This document shows, one piece after another, positions 1-9,200 of a stretch of DNA of 64,000 nt; within the stretch, counting starts at the first letter, position 1, and the number at the start of each line of letters is the position of its first letter. Source of the DNA: JAMLHH01 sp035515235 (GTDB lineage Bacteria; Bacteroidota; Bacteroidia; Chitinophagales; JADIYW01); NCBI GenBank assembly GCA_035515235.1, contig DATJBS010000038.1, positions 59,814 through 123,813 on the forward strand. The letters are read 5' to 3'. Position numbers and translations under genes: made by a program. The notes beneath the pieces were generated by a model. It worked only from the letters and a program-made list of their open reading frames with translations, was not told the DNA's origin and made no database searches.

Positions 1-408
1 AAATCCTCCAGCTACGCCAATACCTAAACCTGATCCTATCCAAGAAAGAAAAATTTCCTCTTCATTCGATTTGATTATAATATCTGAAACCAATCCTGAA
101 GTACTTGCATATTCTTTAACTTCTGAAGCTGAATATCCAAGTGCAAAACTAGCATCAGGAGTTTCATTTTCAATTTTTTCAAATAAGCTTTCTAGTTTTT
201 CCTTTCTCTCAAGATTTGTAAGTAAATGAACTTTTTGTTTGCCTTTCATTTGAACAAATGGGGAATTAGTCACCCATTGCATATATTTAGAATGATTAAA
301 AAATAACTCGAAATACTTTTCTTCAAAAAATTCTTTGGCTGTATATTTTTTAGCATGCTTGTTATTATATGCTTCTAAAAATTTTTTTCCTATTAATGAT
401 GTAATCAT
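1..408 (-). CDS. cas8: Type I CRISPR Cas8 large subunit (Csx13/Cmx1-like), N-terminal part
   Basis: The first 136 codons of a gene that runs off the left edge. The start ATG (408-406) overlaps the TGA stop of cas3 as ATGA, so the two are probably translationally coupled. The reading begins MITSLIGKKFLEAYNNK and contains KYMQWVTNSPFVQ (about residues 41-53) and FLSWIGSGLGIGVAGG near the window edge. From memory these match the N-terminal domain of the Csx13/Cas8a1 (MYXAN-type) family. Cas8 is the large Cascade subunit that recognises the PAM and recruits Cas3. The C-terminal half and the expected cas7 and adaptation genes lie outside the window. Assignment to Cas8 is fairly secure from context; the exact subfamily is recalled, not searched. 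Confidence 0.75.
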   Translation of the reverse strand, partial: MITSLIGKKFLEAYNNKHAKKYTAKEFFEEKYFELFFNHSKYMQWVTNSPFVQMKGKQKVHLLTNLERKEKLESLFEKIENETPDASFALGYSASEVKEYASTSGLVSDIIIKSNEEEIFLSWIGSGLGIGVAGGF

Positions 409-2549
409 AAAATCTTATTTAAAACATTAAAATTGACTATAGATATTTTGCTGACATCTAAACCTTTTTCAAAATCGTAGGCTGAATCAGGAATTATAAA
501 GGGGCGATTTCCTTTCTCTGATTGTCGCATTTTTGCCACACTATAGTAATAAACAGGAATCTCTAAATGAAGTCTATCTTCGAAATTACTTTCATTGTAC
601 TTATCTTCATCTGACTCTACAATACAAGCCACACTATCAATTTGAAGCAATTCAAACAGAATTGATTTACTATGATGTGTAAGCTTATCAAGTGTAAAAG
701 TGCCATCAGATTTATAAACTGAATGCTCTTCTATATTTGAAAAGTCTATAGAAGTAAACACGGAGTCTATTTTATTTTGTAGACTTCTTTCTTTTAAAAT
801 TTCACCATTCATCAGAGTTTCATATGACTTTTGTAATATTTCTAAGTCATAAGGTCTTGCATCACTTATTGTCTTACCCGGAGCTATTATATAGATGTTT
901 TTATGAGTTCCTATTGTACTTTTAGTTCTTTTTCTATTAATTCTTCCAAACCTTTGAATCATTGCATCTAATGGAGCTGTCTCAGTAATCATAAGATCAA
1001 AGCTTATATCTAAACTAACTTCTACGATTTGTGTAGAAACTACAATACAGGCATTCTTGCTCGTATTAAATCTTCCTAATAAAACTCCATCATCATCTAA
1101 TCCTATTAATTCATTTTCTTTCAAATTTCTATCTCCTCGTTTAAATCTACTGTGTAGTAATAAACTAGGAATTGTAGGATGGTTTTCTTTTATTTCAGAA
1201 TAGACTTCTTGCGCATTTTTGACTTTATTTAAAACAATTAATATTTTTTGATTATTCTTTATTGCATCATTTATCATAGGTTGAGCTTCATCATAACTTT
1301 TAATCTTAAAAACTTTATGACGATCAAATTCATCTAACTCCCCCTTTTCTAACTTTACTTCAAGAACATCTTGACCAAGAATATTTTTTATGCGTTGATA
1401 TAAAACAGATGGCATAGTAGCAGTTCCAATATGAATCCTACATTCTAATGAATTGAGTATTTCAATTAATTTCAAAACTAATGCTTGAGAAATCCCTGAA
1501 TAAGTATGTACCTCATCCAAAATAACATCACAACCTTTCAAGTCCAGAATTAGAGCTTCATAACCTCTCAAACCAAATAATATCGAGGTTAATTGGTGAG
1601 GAGTTAAAATTTTAATTGCAGAACCTATTAAATTTTGTAAAGCTACTTCTTCATTATTATTTCTTTTTACTATTGAAGAAGTTGAATGTAGAACTCGAAT
1701 ATCTAAATCTGGATTATCTTTTTCCAATTCAATTGCTACACGTTTGAACATAGCATTTATAGAAGCTTGAAAAGGTAGAGTAAAGAAAACACGACCGCTA
1801 CATCTTCTAAATAAATAATCTGTTTTACCTGCTCCTGTACTTGCAACTACTAAAGTGTGCTTTTTAATAGAATCTGCACTTTTTTTAGATAATGGATAGA
1901 GCTCATGAGTCCTATTATAAAAACTTAAATCAGGAGACTTAAAAGTTCTATTTAAGAACTTACTAGTATCGTAAATAAGTGCTGAAGCAAAATGATCTGC
2001 TCCCATTAATAAACCTCTCCAAGATGAATATCCTCTTTTTTGAACTTCTTGCTCGCAATATTCAATGCAATATGTGAGATTTTCTAATGCTTCTTCTCTT
2101 GAAATAGTATAATTTTCAATAAAAAGATTACTTAGAATTAAATTTACTTCTACGCTCCATTCTTCCCAATTTCCAAGATGAAATTCAATGTAATCATCAT
2201 TTTCTTCGAGGTCTAACAATCCTTTTTCTCCGACATCATTTTTTATCGACTTATGATGCCCAACTACCATTTCAATTAATTGATTTCTATGCTCTCTAGG
2301 AAATATTGAAAGAAAAAACAAAGAAGATATTTCGTGTCTAAAAACTTTACTTTTATTGGTTTTTCCTAAAAGTCTACTTTGAAAATATGGATGCGCCTTT
2401 CCTAAATCATGAAGAATTGCACCATTACGAGCTATATCTGAGTCGAGTTTAAGATATTCTGCAAACCTAACAGCCATTAAAGCTACTTGATTTGTATGTT
2501 CTTCAAGTGTTGTCCATTCTGGACTAGATTTAGCAAAGAGTTGTTTCAT
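405..2549 (-). CDS. cas3: CRISPR-associated helicase-nuclease Cas3
   Basis: Cas3 is recruited by target-bound Cascade to nick and degrade DNA. The 714-residue protein has an N-terminal HD nuclease domain (H18, the H47-D48 pair in AILHDLGKAH, H72, H98-H99) fused to an SF2 helicase. Walker A is ASTGAGKT at about 236-243, the DEVH box is at 345-348, motif III is GTATMP at 375-380 and motif VI is QRFGRINR at 532-539. Every expected catalytic motif is present, so the enzyme looks active. Its ATG follows directly on the stop of the cas5-like gene, and its TGA overlaps the cas8 start. Length and domain order are normal for a fused HD-helicase Cas3. Confidence 0.95.
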   Translation of the reverse strand: MKQLFAKSSPEWTTLEEHTNQVALMAVRFAEYLKLDSDIARNGAILHDLGKAHPYFQSRLLGKTNKSKVFRHEISSLFFLSIFPREHRNQLIEMVVGHHKSIKNDVGEKGLLDLEENDDYIEFHLGNWEEWSVEVNLILSNLFIENYTISREEALENLTYCIEYCEQEVQKRGYSSWRGLLMGADHFASALIYDTSKFLNRTFKSPDLSFYNRTHELYPLSKKSADSIKKHTLVVASTGAGKTDYLFRRCSGRVFFTLPFQASINAMFKRVAIELEKDNPDLDIRVLHSTSSIVKRNNNEEVALQNLIGSAIKILTPHQLTSILFGLRGYEALILDLKGCDVILDEVHTYSGISQALVLKLIEILNSLECRIHIGTATMPSVLYQRIKNILGQDVLEVKLEKGELDEFDRHKVFKIKSYDEAQPMINDAIKNNQKILIVLNKVKNAQEVYSEIKENHPTIPSLLLHSRFKRGDRNLKENELIGLDDDGVLLGRFNTSKNACIVVSTQIVEVSLDISFDLMITETAPLDAMIQRFGRINRKRTKSTIGTHKNIYIIAPGKTISDARPYDLEILQKSYETLMNGEILKERSLQNKIDSVFTSIDFSNIEEHSVYKSDGTFTLDKLTHHSKSILFELLQIDSVACIVESDEDKYNESNFEDRLHLEIPVYYYSVAKMRQSEKGNRPFIIPDSAYDFEKGLDVSKISIVNFNVLNKIL

Positions 2550-3140
2550 TTAAAAACTTTTTACTGGAGTTCCAACAATTTTCAACCAACCATACATAGC
2601 ATTACTACTGTTTCTATCATATCCAACATGAAATGAATTTTCTATATTTTCAAACATCAATTCAAAACCTGAAAAAGATTCAATATCAGTATCAAATTCA
2701 TTCTGATTGATTGACATCAACTGTATTGGCAATAAAATATCTTCATTGCGACAAAGGCAGACATGTTGTTTCATTGCAATTTCAGCATCTTCTAATTTTG
2801 CAAAAGCGAGAAATAAAACAGGATTAATTAAAACTCCTCTCAATAAAATTGCTCTAGGTCTATCAAATAAAATTTCTTTTCCTTTTTTTGTTGTATTCCA
2901 TCCTCTCGTTTGAATAACTTCTTGTTGTTGATTTATTTGATCATAAGACAATCGATGTCTTTTAATTTTATAAATTCCTTCTTTTATAAGAAGTTCAGGA
3001 AATAATTTCTTTTCAATTCCTTCAACTATACTTTGTGTCAAAAATTGTTGACTAAACGTTTCACTATCACGAACAGCTGTCCACGGTTTTATAAAACCAA
3101 ATGAACCAGAATATTTTACTATATAATATTTATCCATCAT
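2550..3140 (-). CDS. cas5: Probable Cas5 Cascade subunit (Cmx5/DevS-like)
   Basis: A 196-residue protein between cas6 and cas3, one base after the cas6 stop and directly abutting cas3. The N-terminus reads YYIVKYSGSFGFIKPWTAV, followed by FLTQSIVEGI. This follows the general Cas5 pattern of a beta strand, a G-x-F-x-x-P segment and a pS-x-x-eG helix. Cas5 binds the 5' handle of the crRNA and caps the Cascade backbone. The identification rests on this pattern, size and operon position; I did not recognise a close relative with certainty. An unusual Cas7- or Cas6-like RAMP is the alternative. Two adjacent ATG codons (3140 and 3137) could serve as start. Confidence 0.6.
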   Translation of the reverse strand: MMDKYYIVKYSGSFGFIKPWTAVRDSETFSQQFLTQSIVEGIEKKLFPELLIKEGIYKIKRHRLSYDQINQQQEVIQTRGWNTTKKGKEILFDRPRAILLRGVLINPVLFLAFAKLEDAEIAMKQHVCLCRNEDILLPIQLMSINQNEFDTDIESFSGFELMFENIENSFHVGYDRNSSNAMYGWLKIVGTPVKSF

Positions 3141-3141
3141 T

Positions 3142-3801
3142 TCATTTTAAAGCTCCAAACCCAATTCCTGTTGAATGTCCTAAGCCTACAGACCAAGCAA
3201 AAGCAATTTGATTAGAAGTTCCTTTTATAATTAGAGGAGCTAAAGATGTTTTATTACTAATTCCCTTATAAGTTACAAGCTTCGTTTCAGGTGAAGGATA
3301 GTTTTTATCCAATTCTACACTTACTCCATCTGAATTTATATTTGCTGATTGAAGCTTTGACTTTAAATTTTCAGTTAAGAGAGATTCAAAATCATCATCT
3401 AAATAGGTTACATGTTTTGTGTTTTCACCATCTTTTTTTCTAATTAAAACAGGACTACTTAGAAAGAAAGATTCTTCATTCGAAAACTGTGGAATATCTA
3501 TAAATTGAATATCTATTGCTTTTGACCCACAGAAAACATCAGGACTTTCTAATATTCCTTTCATTATTTTCTTAATTAATTCTGTATCATATGCACTTAT
3601 AAAAAAGTAAGAATTTTGTTTAAGTCTTAAACCATTTCCTTCTTTTAAAGTATTCTGTAACCATGAAAAAGAATATAAACTATTCTTTCCATGCTCTTTA
3701 TTATTCTTTCCTAACCACTTATGTATTACTCCAGTTAGCAGTTGCTGATAATTGAATGGAATTAATTCTTTATTCCTAGATAGTGATATACATATTCTCA
3801 T
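3142..3801 (-). CDS. cas6: CRISPR endoribonuclease Cas6
   Basis: Cas6 cuts the pre-crRNA within each repeat and leaves the 8-nt 5' handle typical of type I systems. The 219-residue protein starts RICISLS, the first RAMP strand, and ends with the glycine-rich loop SVGLGHSTGIGFGALK (about 204-219), the hallmark of the family. An early His in TGVIHKWLG (about residue 27) is a candidate catalytic residue. This is the first cas gene of the leftward operon, 138 bp after the WYL regulator gene, and the cas5-like gene follows after one base. The 138-bp gap is AT-rich and probably holds the operon promoter, but I could not define it. Confidence 0.88.
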   Translation of the reverse strand: MRICISLSRNKELIPFNYQQLLTGVIHKWLGKNNKEHGKNSLYSFSWLQNTLKEGNGLRLKQNSYFFISAYDTELIKKIMKGILESPDVFCGSKAIDIQFIDIPQFSNEESFFLSSPVLIRKKDGENTKHVTYLDDDFESLLTENLKSKLQSANINSDGVSVELDKNYPSPETKLVTYKGISNKTSLAPLIIKGTSNQIAFAWSVGLGHSTGIGFGALK

Positions 3802-3939
3802 TTACTATAAATTTGATTGTAGAGTATTAACTGAACCTCTTACTATATTAAATATCGCTTTTTAAAAATACAATATTCAATATTTATTGACTTCATCTAT
3901 TAATAAATCAAACTTAAATACATTCACTGCCAAATTCTG

Positions 3940-4848
3940 TCAGTCAGAATAATTTTTTAGATGTTTTTTTAATTGATTTTCGATATGATCTTTGAATTGA
4001 GTTGATTCTATAATGACCACCTCATCTAATAATCCCATTACAAAACGAGTTATTCCTTTATAATGAGCTATCGGTATCGATAATAGATATTTATTATCCG
4101 TTAATTTATTTACAAATTCTTGAGGCAAAGTATATTCTTCTTTCAAAGAATTATAAGCTCTTAAAGATATTTCCAAAACGACTATGTCCATTGGTTGTTT
4201 GGATGACATCCTAAAAATGTCTACAAATGGCTTTTGATGTTTCGACTCTTGTTCCCAATAAAAACCTGTGATTTCTATGGATTCTATGCGACTTATTTTA
4301 AATTGTTTACACATATCACTGTGAGGTTCATAACCCCATACAAATCTGTAGTTAGGAGAAAAATAAAACGCTTCTATTATTCTATCTTGGATGGTGCTAC
4401 TATTTGATGAATGATAAGCCAAAAGTTTAATTTGTGTTTTTTGTTGGATTGATTTTTTAATCATTTGAATTTTAATCAAATCATCTTTATCCTTGAGAGA
4501 TTCTAGAATTTTTAAATCATAAAAAACATCCATTTTTCTTAGAAGACGACTTTTTGTATTTGAACTTCCTTCTAAATGCTCTAAAGTTTCAAATAAAATT
4601 GCAGCTTCTTCTTCTGTAAAATGAAATAGATTTTTGAATTGAGAAGAAGTGGAATTATCCAATATCAATTTGTACTTTCCATTTTGGCGATCTAATACAT
4701 AGCCTGCATATTCCAATTCATCTAAATCTCTATAAACACTTCTTTCTGATTGATCGAATCTATCCATCAATTCATTTAATGAATATTTCCTTTTACCAGA
4801 AAGCAAAGTCAACAATTTCAATATTCTACTTGTTTTATTTGATTTCAA
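3940..4848 (-). CDS. WYL-domain transcriptional regulator with N-terminal HTH
   Basis: A 302-residue regulator. Residues 1-60 form a DeoR/HTH_11-type winged helix (RILKLLTLLSG, then SERSVYRDLDELEYAGY). A WYL domain is centred on about 150-190 (FYFSPNYRFVWGYEPHSD, then FKISRIESI). WYL proteins usually sense a ligand, sometimes nucleic acid, and many regulate CRISPR or other defence loci. Here the gene heads the type I cas operon in the same direction, so control of cas expression is the obvious inference. The start is TTG at 4848, because the next ATG falls inside the HTH and upstream frames are closed. A CRISPR-repeat-like sequence lies immediately upstream (4849-4877). Confidence 0.85.
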   Translation of the reverse strand: MKSNKTSRILKLLTLLSGKRKYSLNELMDRFDQSERSVYRDLDELEYAGYVLDRQNGKYKLILDNSTSSQFKNLFHFTEEEAAILFETLEHLEGSSNTKSRLLRKMDVFYDLKILESLKDKDDLIKIQMIKKSIQQKTQIKLLAYHSSNSSTIQDRIIEAFYFSPNYRFVWGYEPHSDMCKQFKISRIESIEITGFYWEQESKHQKPFVDIFRMSSKQPMDIVVLEISLRAYNSLKEEYTLPQEFVNKLTDNKYLLSIPIAHYKGITRFVMGLLDEVVIIESTQFKDHIENQLKKHLKNYSD

Positions 4849-4877
4849 GTTTAAACACTTTATAATAGTATTGAAAG
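4849..4877 (+). repeat. Solitary type I CRISPR-repeat-like sequence
   Basis: Twenty-nine bases that begin GTTTAAAC and end ATTGAAAG. Type I-A/I-B repeats commonly open with GTTT and end with ATTGAAAC or ATTGAAAG, the 8-nt crRNA handle left by Cas6. No second copy was found in the window, so this is not an array. It sits directly before the TTG start of the WYL regulator and directly before the tracr-like sequence. It may be a coincidence, a remnant, or a single-repeat regulatory crRNA. Confidence 0.3.
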
Positions 4878-4955
4878 TATCAATATAAGGATATTAATCG
4901 CAGGATTAATGAAAACATTTAGTGCCTCGACTATCTTCGGGGCAATTTAATTTTA
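4871..4955 (+). ncRNA. Second, divergent tracrRNA-like sequence
   Basis: From 4910 on, this copy is identical to the 3' part of the tracrRNA upstream of cas9 except for one base. Upstream of that it differs: a 7-bp stem, ATTAATC (4893-4899) with GATTAAT (4904-4910) and loop GCAG, stands where the true tracrRNA has its CACAA/TTGTG and GGA/TCC pairing. A loose match continues further upstream (TTGAAAG, then ATAAGGAT), so it may be a diverged whole tracrRNA and not only a 3' fragment. The terminator hairpin TGCCTCGA/TCGGGGCA lies at 4923-4944. Transcription is not demonstrated, and I see no TAnnTTTG box in front. Confidence 0.45.
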
Positions 4956-5019
4956 GAGAGGTAATTCCTAATAGACACCTACTTAACTGACTAAAACATG
5001 CTGGTTTTGCACTTTTGGA
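4910..5019 (+). repeat. 110-bp direct repeat, left copy (tracrRNA 3' region)
   Basis: Matches 10570-10679 at 109 of 110 positions; the only difference is A versus T in the A/T run after the hairpin. The similarity stops abruptly at the right side and falls off sharply at the left. The unit holds the tracrRNA terminator hairpin plus about 65 bp beyond it, including a weak AAAAC/GTTTT stem. Together the two copies bracket the pRiA4b-like gene, the DUF6155-like gene, cas9 and the unique half of the tracrRNA. Confidence 0.95.
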
Positions 5020-5080
5020 TATGCAGGTTGACTAAAATGTAATGTTCGTTTAATCATACAGCCTCGATTTATTTAGTCCA

Positions 5081-5665
5081 CTAAAAATTATCTAGTAAAA
5101 ACTGATTAGTTTCGTCAATATCAAACTTAAATTCATATTCATAACTGGTTCTTTTCGGCAAATCGTACCATTCAAGCTTTTCACGCTCTGTTGCCGTTTT
5201 TCTACTCTTGTTCATAATTCCTACCAATTCGTAAAATCCCCAAATACCCCCACAATCTTCTATTGGTGCAGCATTTTCGCCTTTAATACATTTGGGATAT
5301 AATACCTCTTCTGTAGGCTTTTTGAGGACAGTAATCACATGTCGCCAATCATCACCAAAATCATAAGTATAATTCATCTTTTTGACCTGACCATTAAAGA
5401 AGTCAGACAAATAAGTCTCCGCTGCATCGTACTTTTTATATCTGCTACCCCAAAAATCATCATCATCATCATCATTGAGCAAACCGATAGAATCACTTGC
5501 ATACGGAGTACCTAAATTAAACTCAAATAAATGGCAATTCTGCCAATTCATCACACTCTGAATCACTATATGTAATTGATAAAAACTATAGTTTTCCGGC
5601 ACAATGACCGTTCTATAAATTTTAGGATCTGTGTCTTTTAAAACAATTTTTAGTTGATGTGCCAT
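5081..5665 (-). CDS. Plasmid pRiA4b ORF-3 family protein
   Basis: A 194-residue protein with the family signature: LKIVLKDTDPKIYRTVIVPE at the N-terminus, then SFYQLHIVIQSVMNWQNCHL, and YDFGDDWRHVITVLKK at about 100-115. The family (IS1096 TnpR-like fold) is widespread on plasmids and mobile elements, and its biochemical role is not established. An acidic run of five Asp (DDDDD) lies in the middle. The gene lies downstream of the DUF6155-like gene on the same strand, with a 24-bp gap. It may belong to a transcript that begins at cas9. It occupies the place where cas1 and cas2 are normally found in a type II-C locus. No function in immunity can be claimed. Confidence 0.82.
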   Translation of the reverse strand: MAHQLKIVLKDTDPKIYRTVIVPENYSFYQLHIVIQSVMNWQNCHLFEFNLGTPYASDSIGLLNDDDDDDFWGSRYKKYDAAETYLSDFFNGQVKKMNYTYDFGDDWRHVITVLKKPTEEVLYPKCIKGENAAPIEDCGGIWGFYELVGIMNKSRKTATEREKLEWYDLPKRTSYEYEFKFDIDETNQFLLDNF

Positions 5666-5689
5666 ATTTATTTTTTTAATCTTCTCATT

Positions 5690-6202
5690 CTATTTTAATT
5701 CTCCGTAATACTCCAAATATACGTCCTCTATCTCATCAGCAAAACCATATCCAGATGTGGAAGCCCATTTAACACATTGTTCTGCCCGGTTTTTAAATTG
5801 CTTCAACAGCTCGTTCTGTTCTATATATTTTAATGCTGCGCTGAAGTTGTTGTATGCGGCATTGTAAAACGGTTCATCCATATCTCCGTATACGTATGTA
5901 AATTCGCAGACAGTTTCGGGCAATACCATCATCACATTAGCCAAACTTTCGGGCGAAGGAGATAAAGACTTAAAATCGGAAATCGCTTTCTTGGCTACCG
6001 AAAACTTAGGATAATCTTTGCTAAACTCTTTCCTGATTATGGTGATATATTTTTCTGCCAACACATTTTCACTCTGAGGGTCGAGATAAAAATTGTAAAA
6101 TTCTTTTACTGCTTTATTTTTGTCATACAAGTCTAATATTTGTTCAACCAACTGCTCTTTGGTCAGTAGTTGTAATTCTTTTTTGAGTTTTGCTTTTGAC
6201 AT
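5690..6202 (-). CDS. DUF6155-like protein
   Basis: A 170-residue helical, charged protein starting MSKAKLKKELQLLTKEQLVE, then ILDLYDKNKAVKEFY. This resembles the DUF6155 family, for which I know no function. Alternative in-frame ATGs exist upstream at 6223 and 6244; the latter overlaps the cas9 stop. The start at 6202 is preferred because the family begins at this motif. The C-terminal half (about 95-165) is a predicted helical repeat with conserved aromatic residues (YGDMDEPFYNAAYNNF). It sits 25 bp after cas9 and could be co-transcribed. No nuclease or DNA-binding motif is visible. It and the pRiA4b-like gene replace the usual cas1-cas2 pair. Confidence 0.7.
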   Translation of the reverse strand: MSKAKLKKELQLLTKEQLVEQILDLYDKNKAVKEFYNFYLDPQSENVLAEKYITIIRKEFSKDYPKFSVAKKAISDFKSLSPSPESLANVMMVLPETVCEFTYVYGDMDEPFYNAAYNNFSAALKYIEQNELLKQFKNRAEQCVKWASTSGYGFADEIEDVYLEYYGELK

Positions 6203-6227
6203 ATACTTTATATCTTTTGACATTAAT

Positions 6228-9200
6228 TTAATACTCTCCCACACCTACAATATCTCCCAAATGATTGAGGCGGACTTTGATAATTTCTTTAATGCCATTT
6301 AATCCTAATTGTGGATAATAGGCAATGTTCTTTAGTTCTGGTTTCACATCAACTGTTGTTTCTAGATGATGTCTAAACATATAATTTTTTGTTGCTAATT
6401 TCTGCACTCTAAACAAATTCGGGCTTATCCTTTTCTTATTTTTAGGGTCGAGCAAATCAATTTCCTTTGGATTAAATCCTGTTTTTTCGTTAAGGAAAAT
6501 AAAATATTCGTTTTGCTTCATCGTAAATAGAAATTGCCAACCCAAACCTTGATTATATGCTTTATCAATCACAGATTCACCTGCATTCACCAACTGAACA
6601 GCATCAAACAACGACACTACTCTTTCTTGCAAATTTACTTTTTCATCTCTGTAAATAGCTACGTGATGGTTATTGCCGGTACTTACAAAATCAACTGGAA
6701 TTTGTTTTCCATTTTTATCTAAAATATCGTTACCCAAATGGTCTTTTTTGTAATGCAAAAATTCTGCATTTTTCACTCCGGTAATTGTTACTCGCTTGAT
6801 AGCAATTCCTTTTGATTGATTCAACCAAATTGGGTTTTTATCTAAATCTGAAAATGCTTTTTTCGGGTCATTTCCAAATTCTTTTAATCGGTTGAGTAAA
6901 ATACGTTTTACGCCTTCATCTAAGATTTTTTCAATAGTTTTTAAATCTTTAAAATTTTCTGGTGTGATGTCTTTTCGGATAGAATAATCTTCTTCCAGCC
7001 AAGTTAACTTTACAGTTTCTGGCAAAGTTTCTGTCTTGGCTTCATCCAAATAAATGGGCATTTTGCTTAAAGCATTTTTACCTATAAATGCTTTCTTTGG
7101 ATCATTGCCGTTTTCTTGTAAACGTTGTAACAAAAGGCTTTTAAACATCGGATTGCTCACTTTTGCTATTGTAGCTTCATCAAATTTCCCACTTACTTTT
7201 TCTTCTTTGTTTACATAATACTGATACTTGCCGTAAACAGTTTCTTTATGCAATTGGCCTCTTGGTGTAAGTTCGACTTTTACTTTTTCACCATTTTTAG
7301 ATTTGGTTTTATTCTTGTTTTTAGTTACCACTTTATTCTTCGCTTTGTGCGATACCAATACATTTTCCAAATGTTCTTTGGCGACTTGTCGGAAGTTTGG
7401 AATAGGCAAATTGAAAACTCTTTTTTTATTACCATCATCATCGTGTTTCCAGGTGGTTTCTTTGCCTTCGATACCGATAATTACGTTATGTTCTTTGTGA
7501 TTTTCGTTCTTTCTGGCATTTAAAAAATTCAGGTATTGAATATGATTGTGTTTAGTAAAAGCCACTGTCAAAGCATCCATTGCGTGGTGGCGATGGTCGT
7601 TTCGTTTGCTCCAATCCACAATTCTTTCTTTAAAACTTCCGTCTTTTTTCTCAACCATTTCGGTCAATCCCAATGCTTTGAATTTCTCAAAATTCAATTC
7701 TTGCATAATGTTGATCAAACCCCAGTCGTCTCTAAGCCTATCGGTTATTTGTCCAGAAGTGGAAACAACGGAGCGGGTAATATCGTACAACATATTTTTC
7801 GCCTTCTTGGCTATGTATTGGCTGTCCCGCAAGTCCCTATCTATAAAGCCATCGCCAATTTCAGATTCTTGCTTCAGTAATTTTTGGTACTTAGCTTTTG
7901 ATATTTTCTTCTCTTTATAAAGTGATTCTAATATTGAAATATAGTCCTCATAATCTTTTTGGGATTTGTTAGACATATAGTCATTTGCAGTTTTGTTTCC
8001 TTTATCTAAATTGGCTTGTCGAGGAACAAGTACTTTGTTTGAGAAACTATCATCAAACATTTTTGATTGTGGAATGATGTGGTCTATATCATATTCTTTT
8101 CCGAATAATTTGTAGTAATCTATTTTTTTGTGAGTGTATAAATCTTTGTATCCATTAAATGCCAATTCTTGGTAAAGTTTATATCGAACAATATCATTTT
8201 TAGTTGGATTTGGAACATTTGAAAATTCTTTTTTGATTGTCTCTCTTATCTTATCATTTTCAATCTTAGCCGCATTAATATTGGTGGTCATTTCAGCTCG
8301 TTCTTTGGCATTCTTTTTTAATTCTCTCGATAACTCTATGCGGATTTCGTCAAATTTGAAATCTGGGTTTATTACTCGATTTTTTTCAAGAATGGTATTG
8401 ATTACATTCACCAATTGGTTCAATATTTTTTCAACAACCGGATTACGCAAACTGTTTTTCTTCAACAATTCCAACTTGTCTTTCAGCGGGCGATTGGCTA
8501 TTTCTTCTTTGGTTAATGATGCCGCAGAATGTCTGTAACCCGCCATATCACAAGCTTTGTCGTAATGCAATTCTTTGATGTGCGGAAAAATTTTCCGAAT
8601 AGCTTTGCTGCTCAAATTTCCGTAATCATCTGAGAATGTAACATTGGCTAAAACCTGTGCGTGTTCTTTTTTGAATCCAAATTTCTTTGCTAATAATTCG
8701 TATAACTTTTCGTTTCCGCTTGGTGAATCGTCCCCTTCGTAGCTGTACAACAAATGCCATAATTGATACGATGCTTGTTGCTCAAAGGCTTTTCCTTCCA
8801 GCTCCGCATCGAAATCTAAGATGTTTGTATCAATGCCTAAGCTGGCAAAAATTTGATGAACCATATCTTTGATTTCCGATGCAGGCACATCCAAATCATC
8901 TAATGCTACTTCATCTTTATTCGATTTTACCTTCAATAAATCTTTTACATCGTAACCTTCTATATCTAAAATTTTCAAATAAGCATTGTAGAGCTCTTTG
9001 TTGGTGCGGTTGCCTTCTAATTCAGAATAATTCAATTCCCAATCAGCCGATTTGTAGTCCAATAGTTCAATAATTTTATTCGATTTCAAATTGCCTTTCA
9101 AGTTCAATTCATTGAATAAAACTTGTTTGGCGGCTAAGTCAAAAGCAAATATTTTTTGTTCTTCTTCAAACAATTTAGTTTGGTCGGTGTTTTTAGCAAC

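Noticed and set aside
5081..6202. Insertion sequence beside cas9
   Set aside because: The pRiA4b ORF-3 family is related to an IS1096 passenger protein, but there is no transposase and there are no inverted ends.
7248..9073. Several plus-strand open frames inside cas9
   Set aside because: They are antisense shadows of the intact cas9 frame, with no protein-like features.
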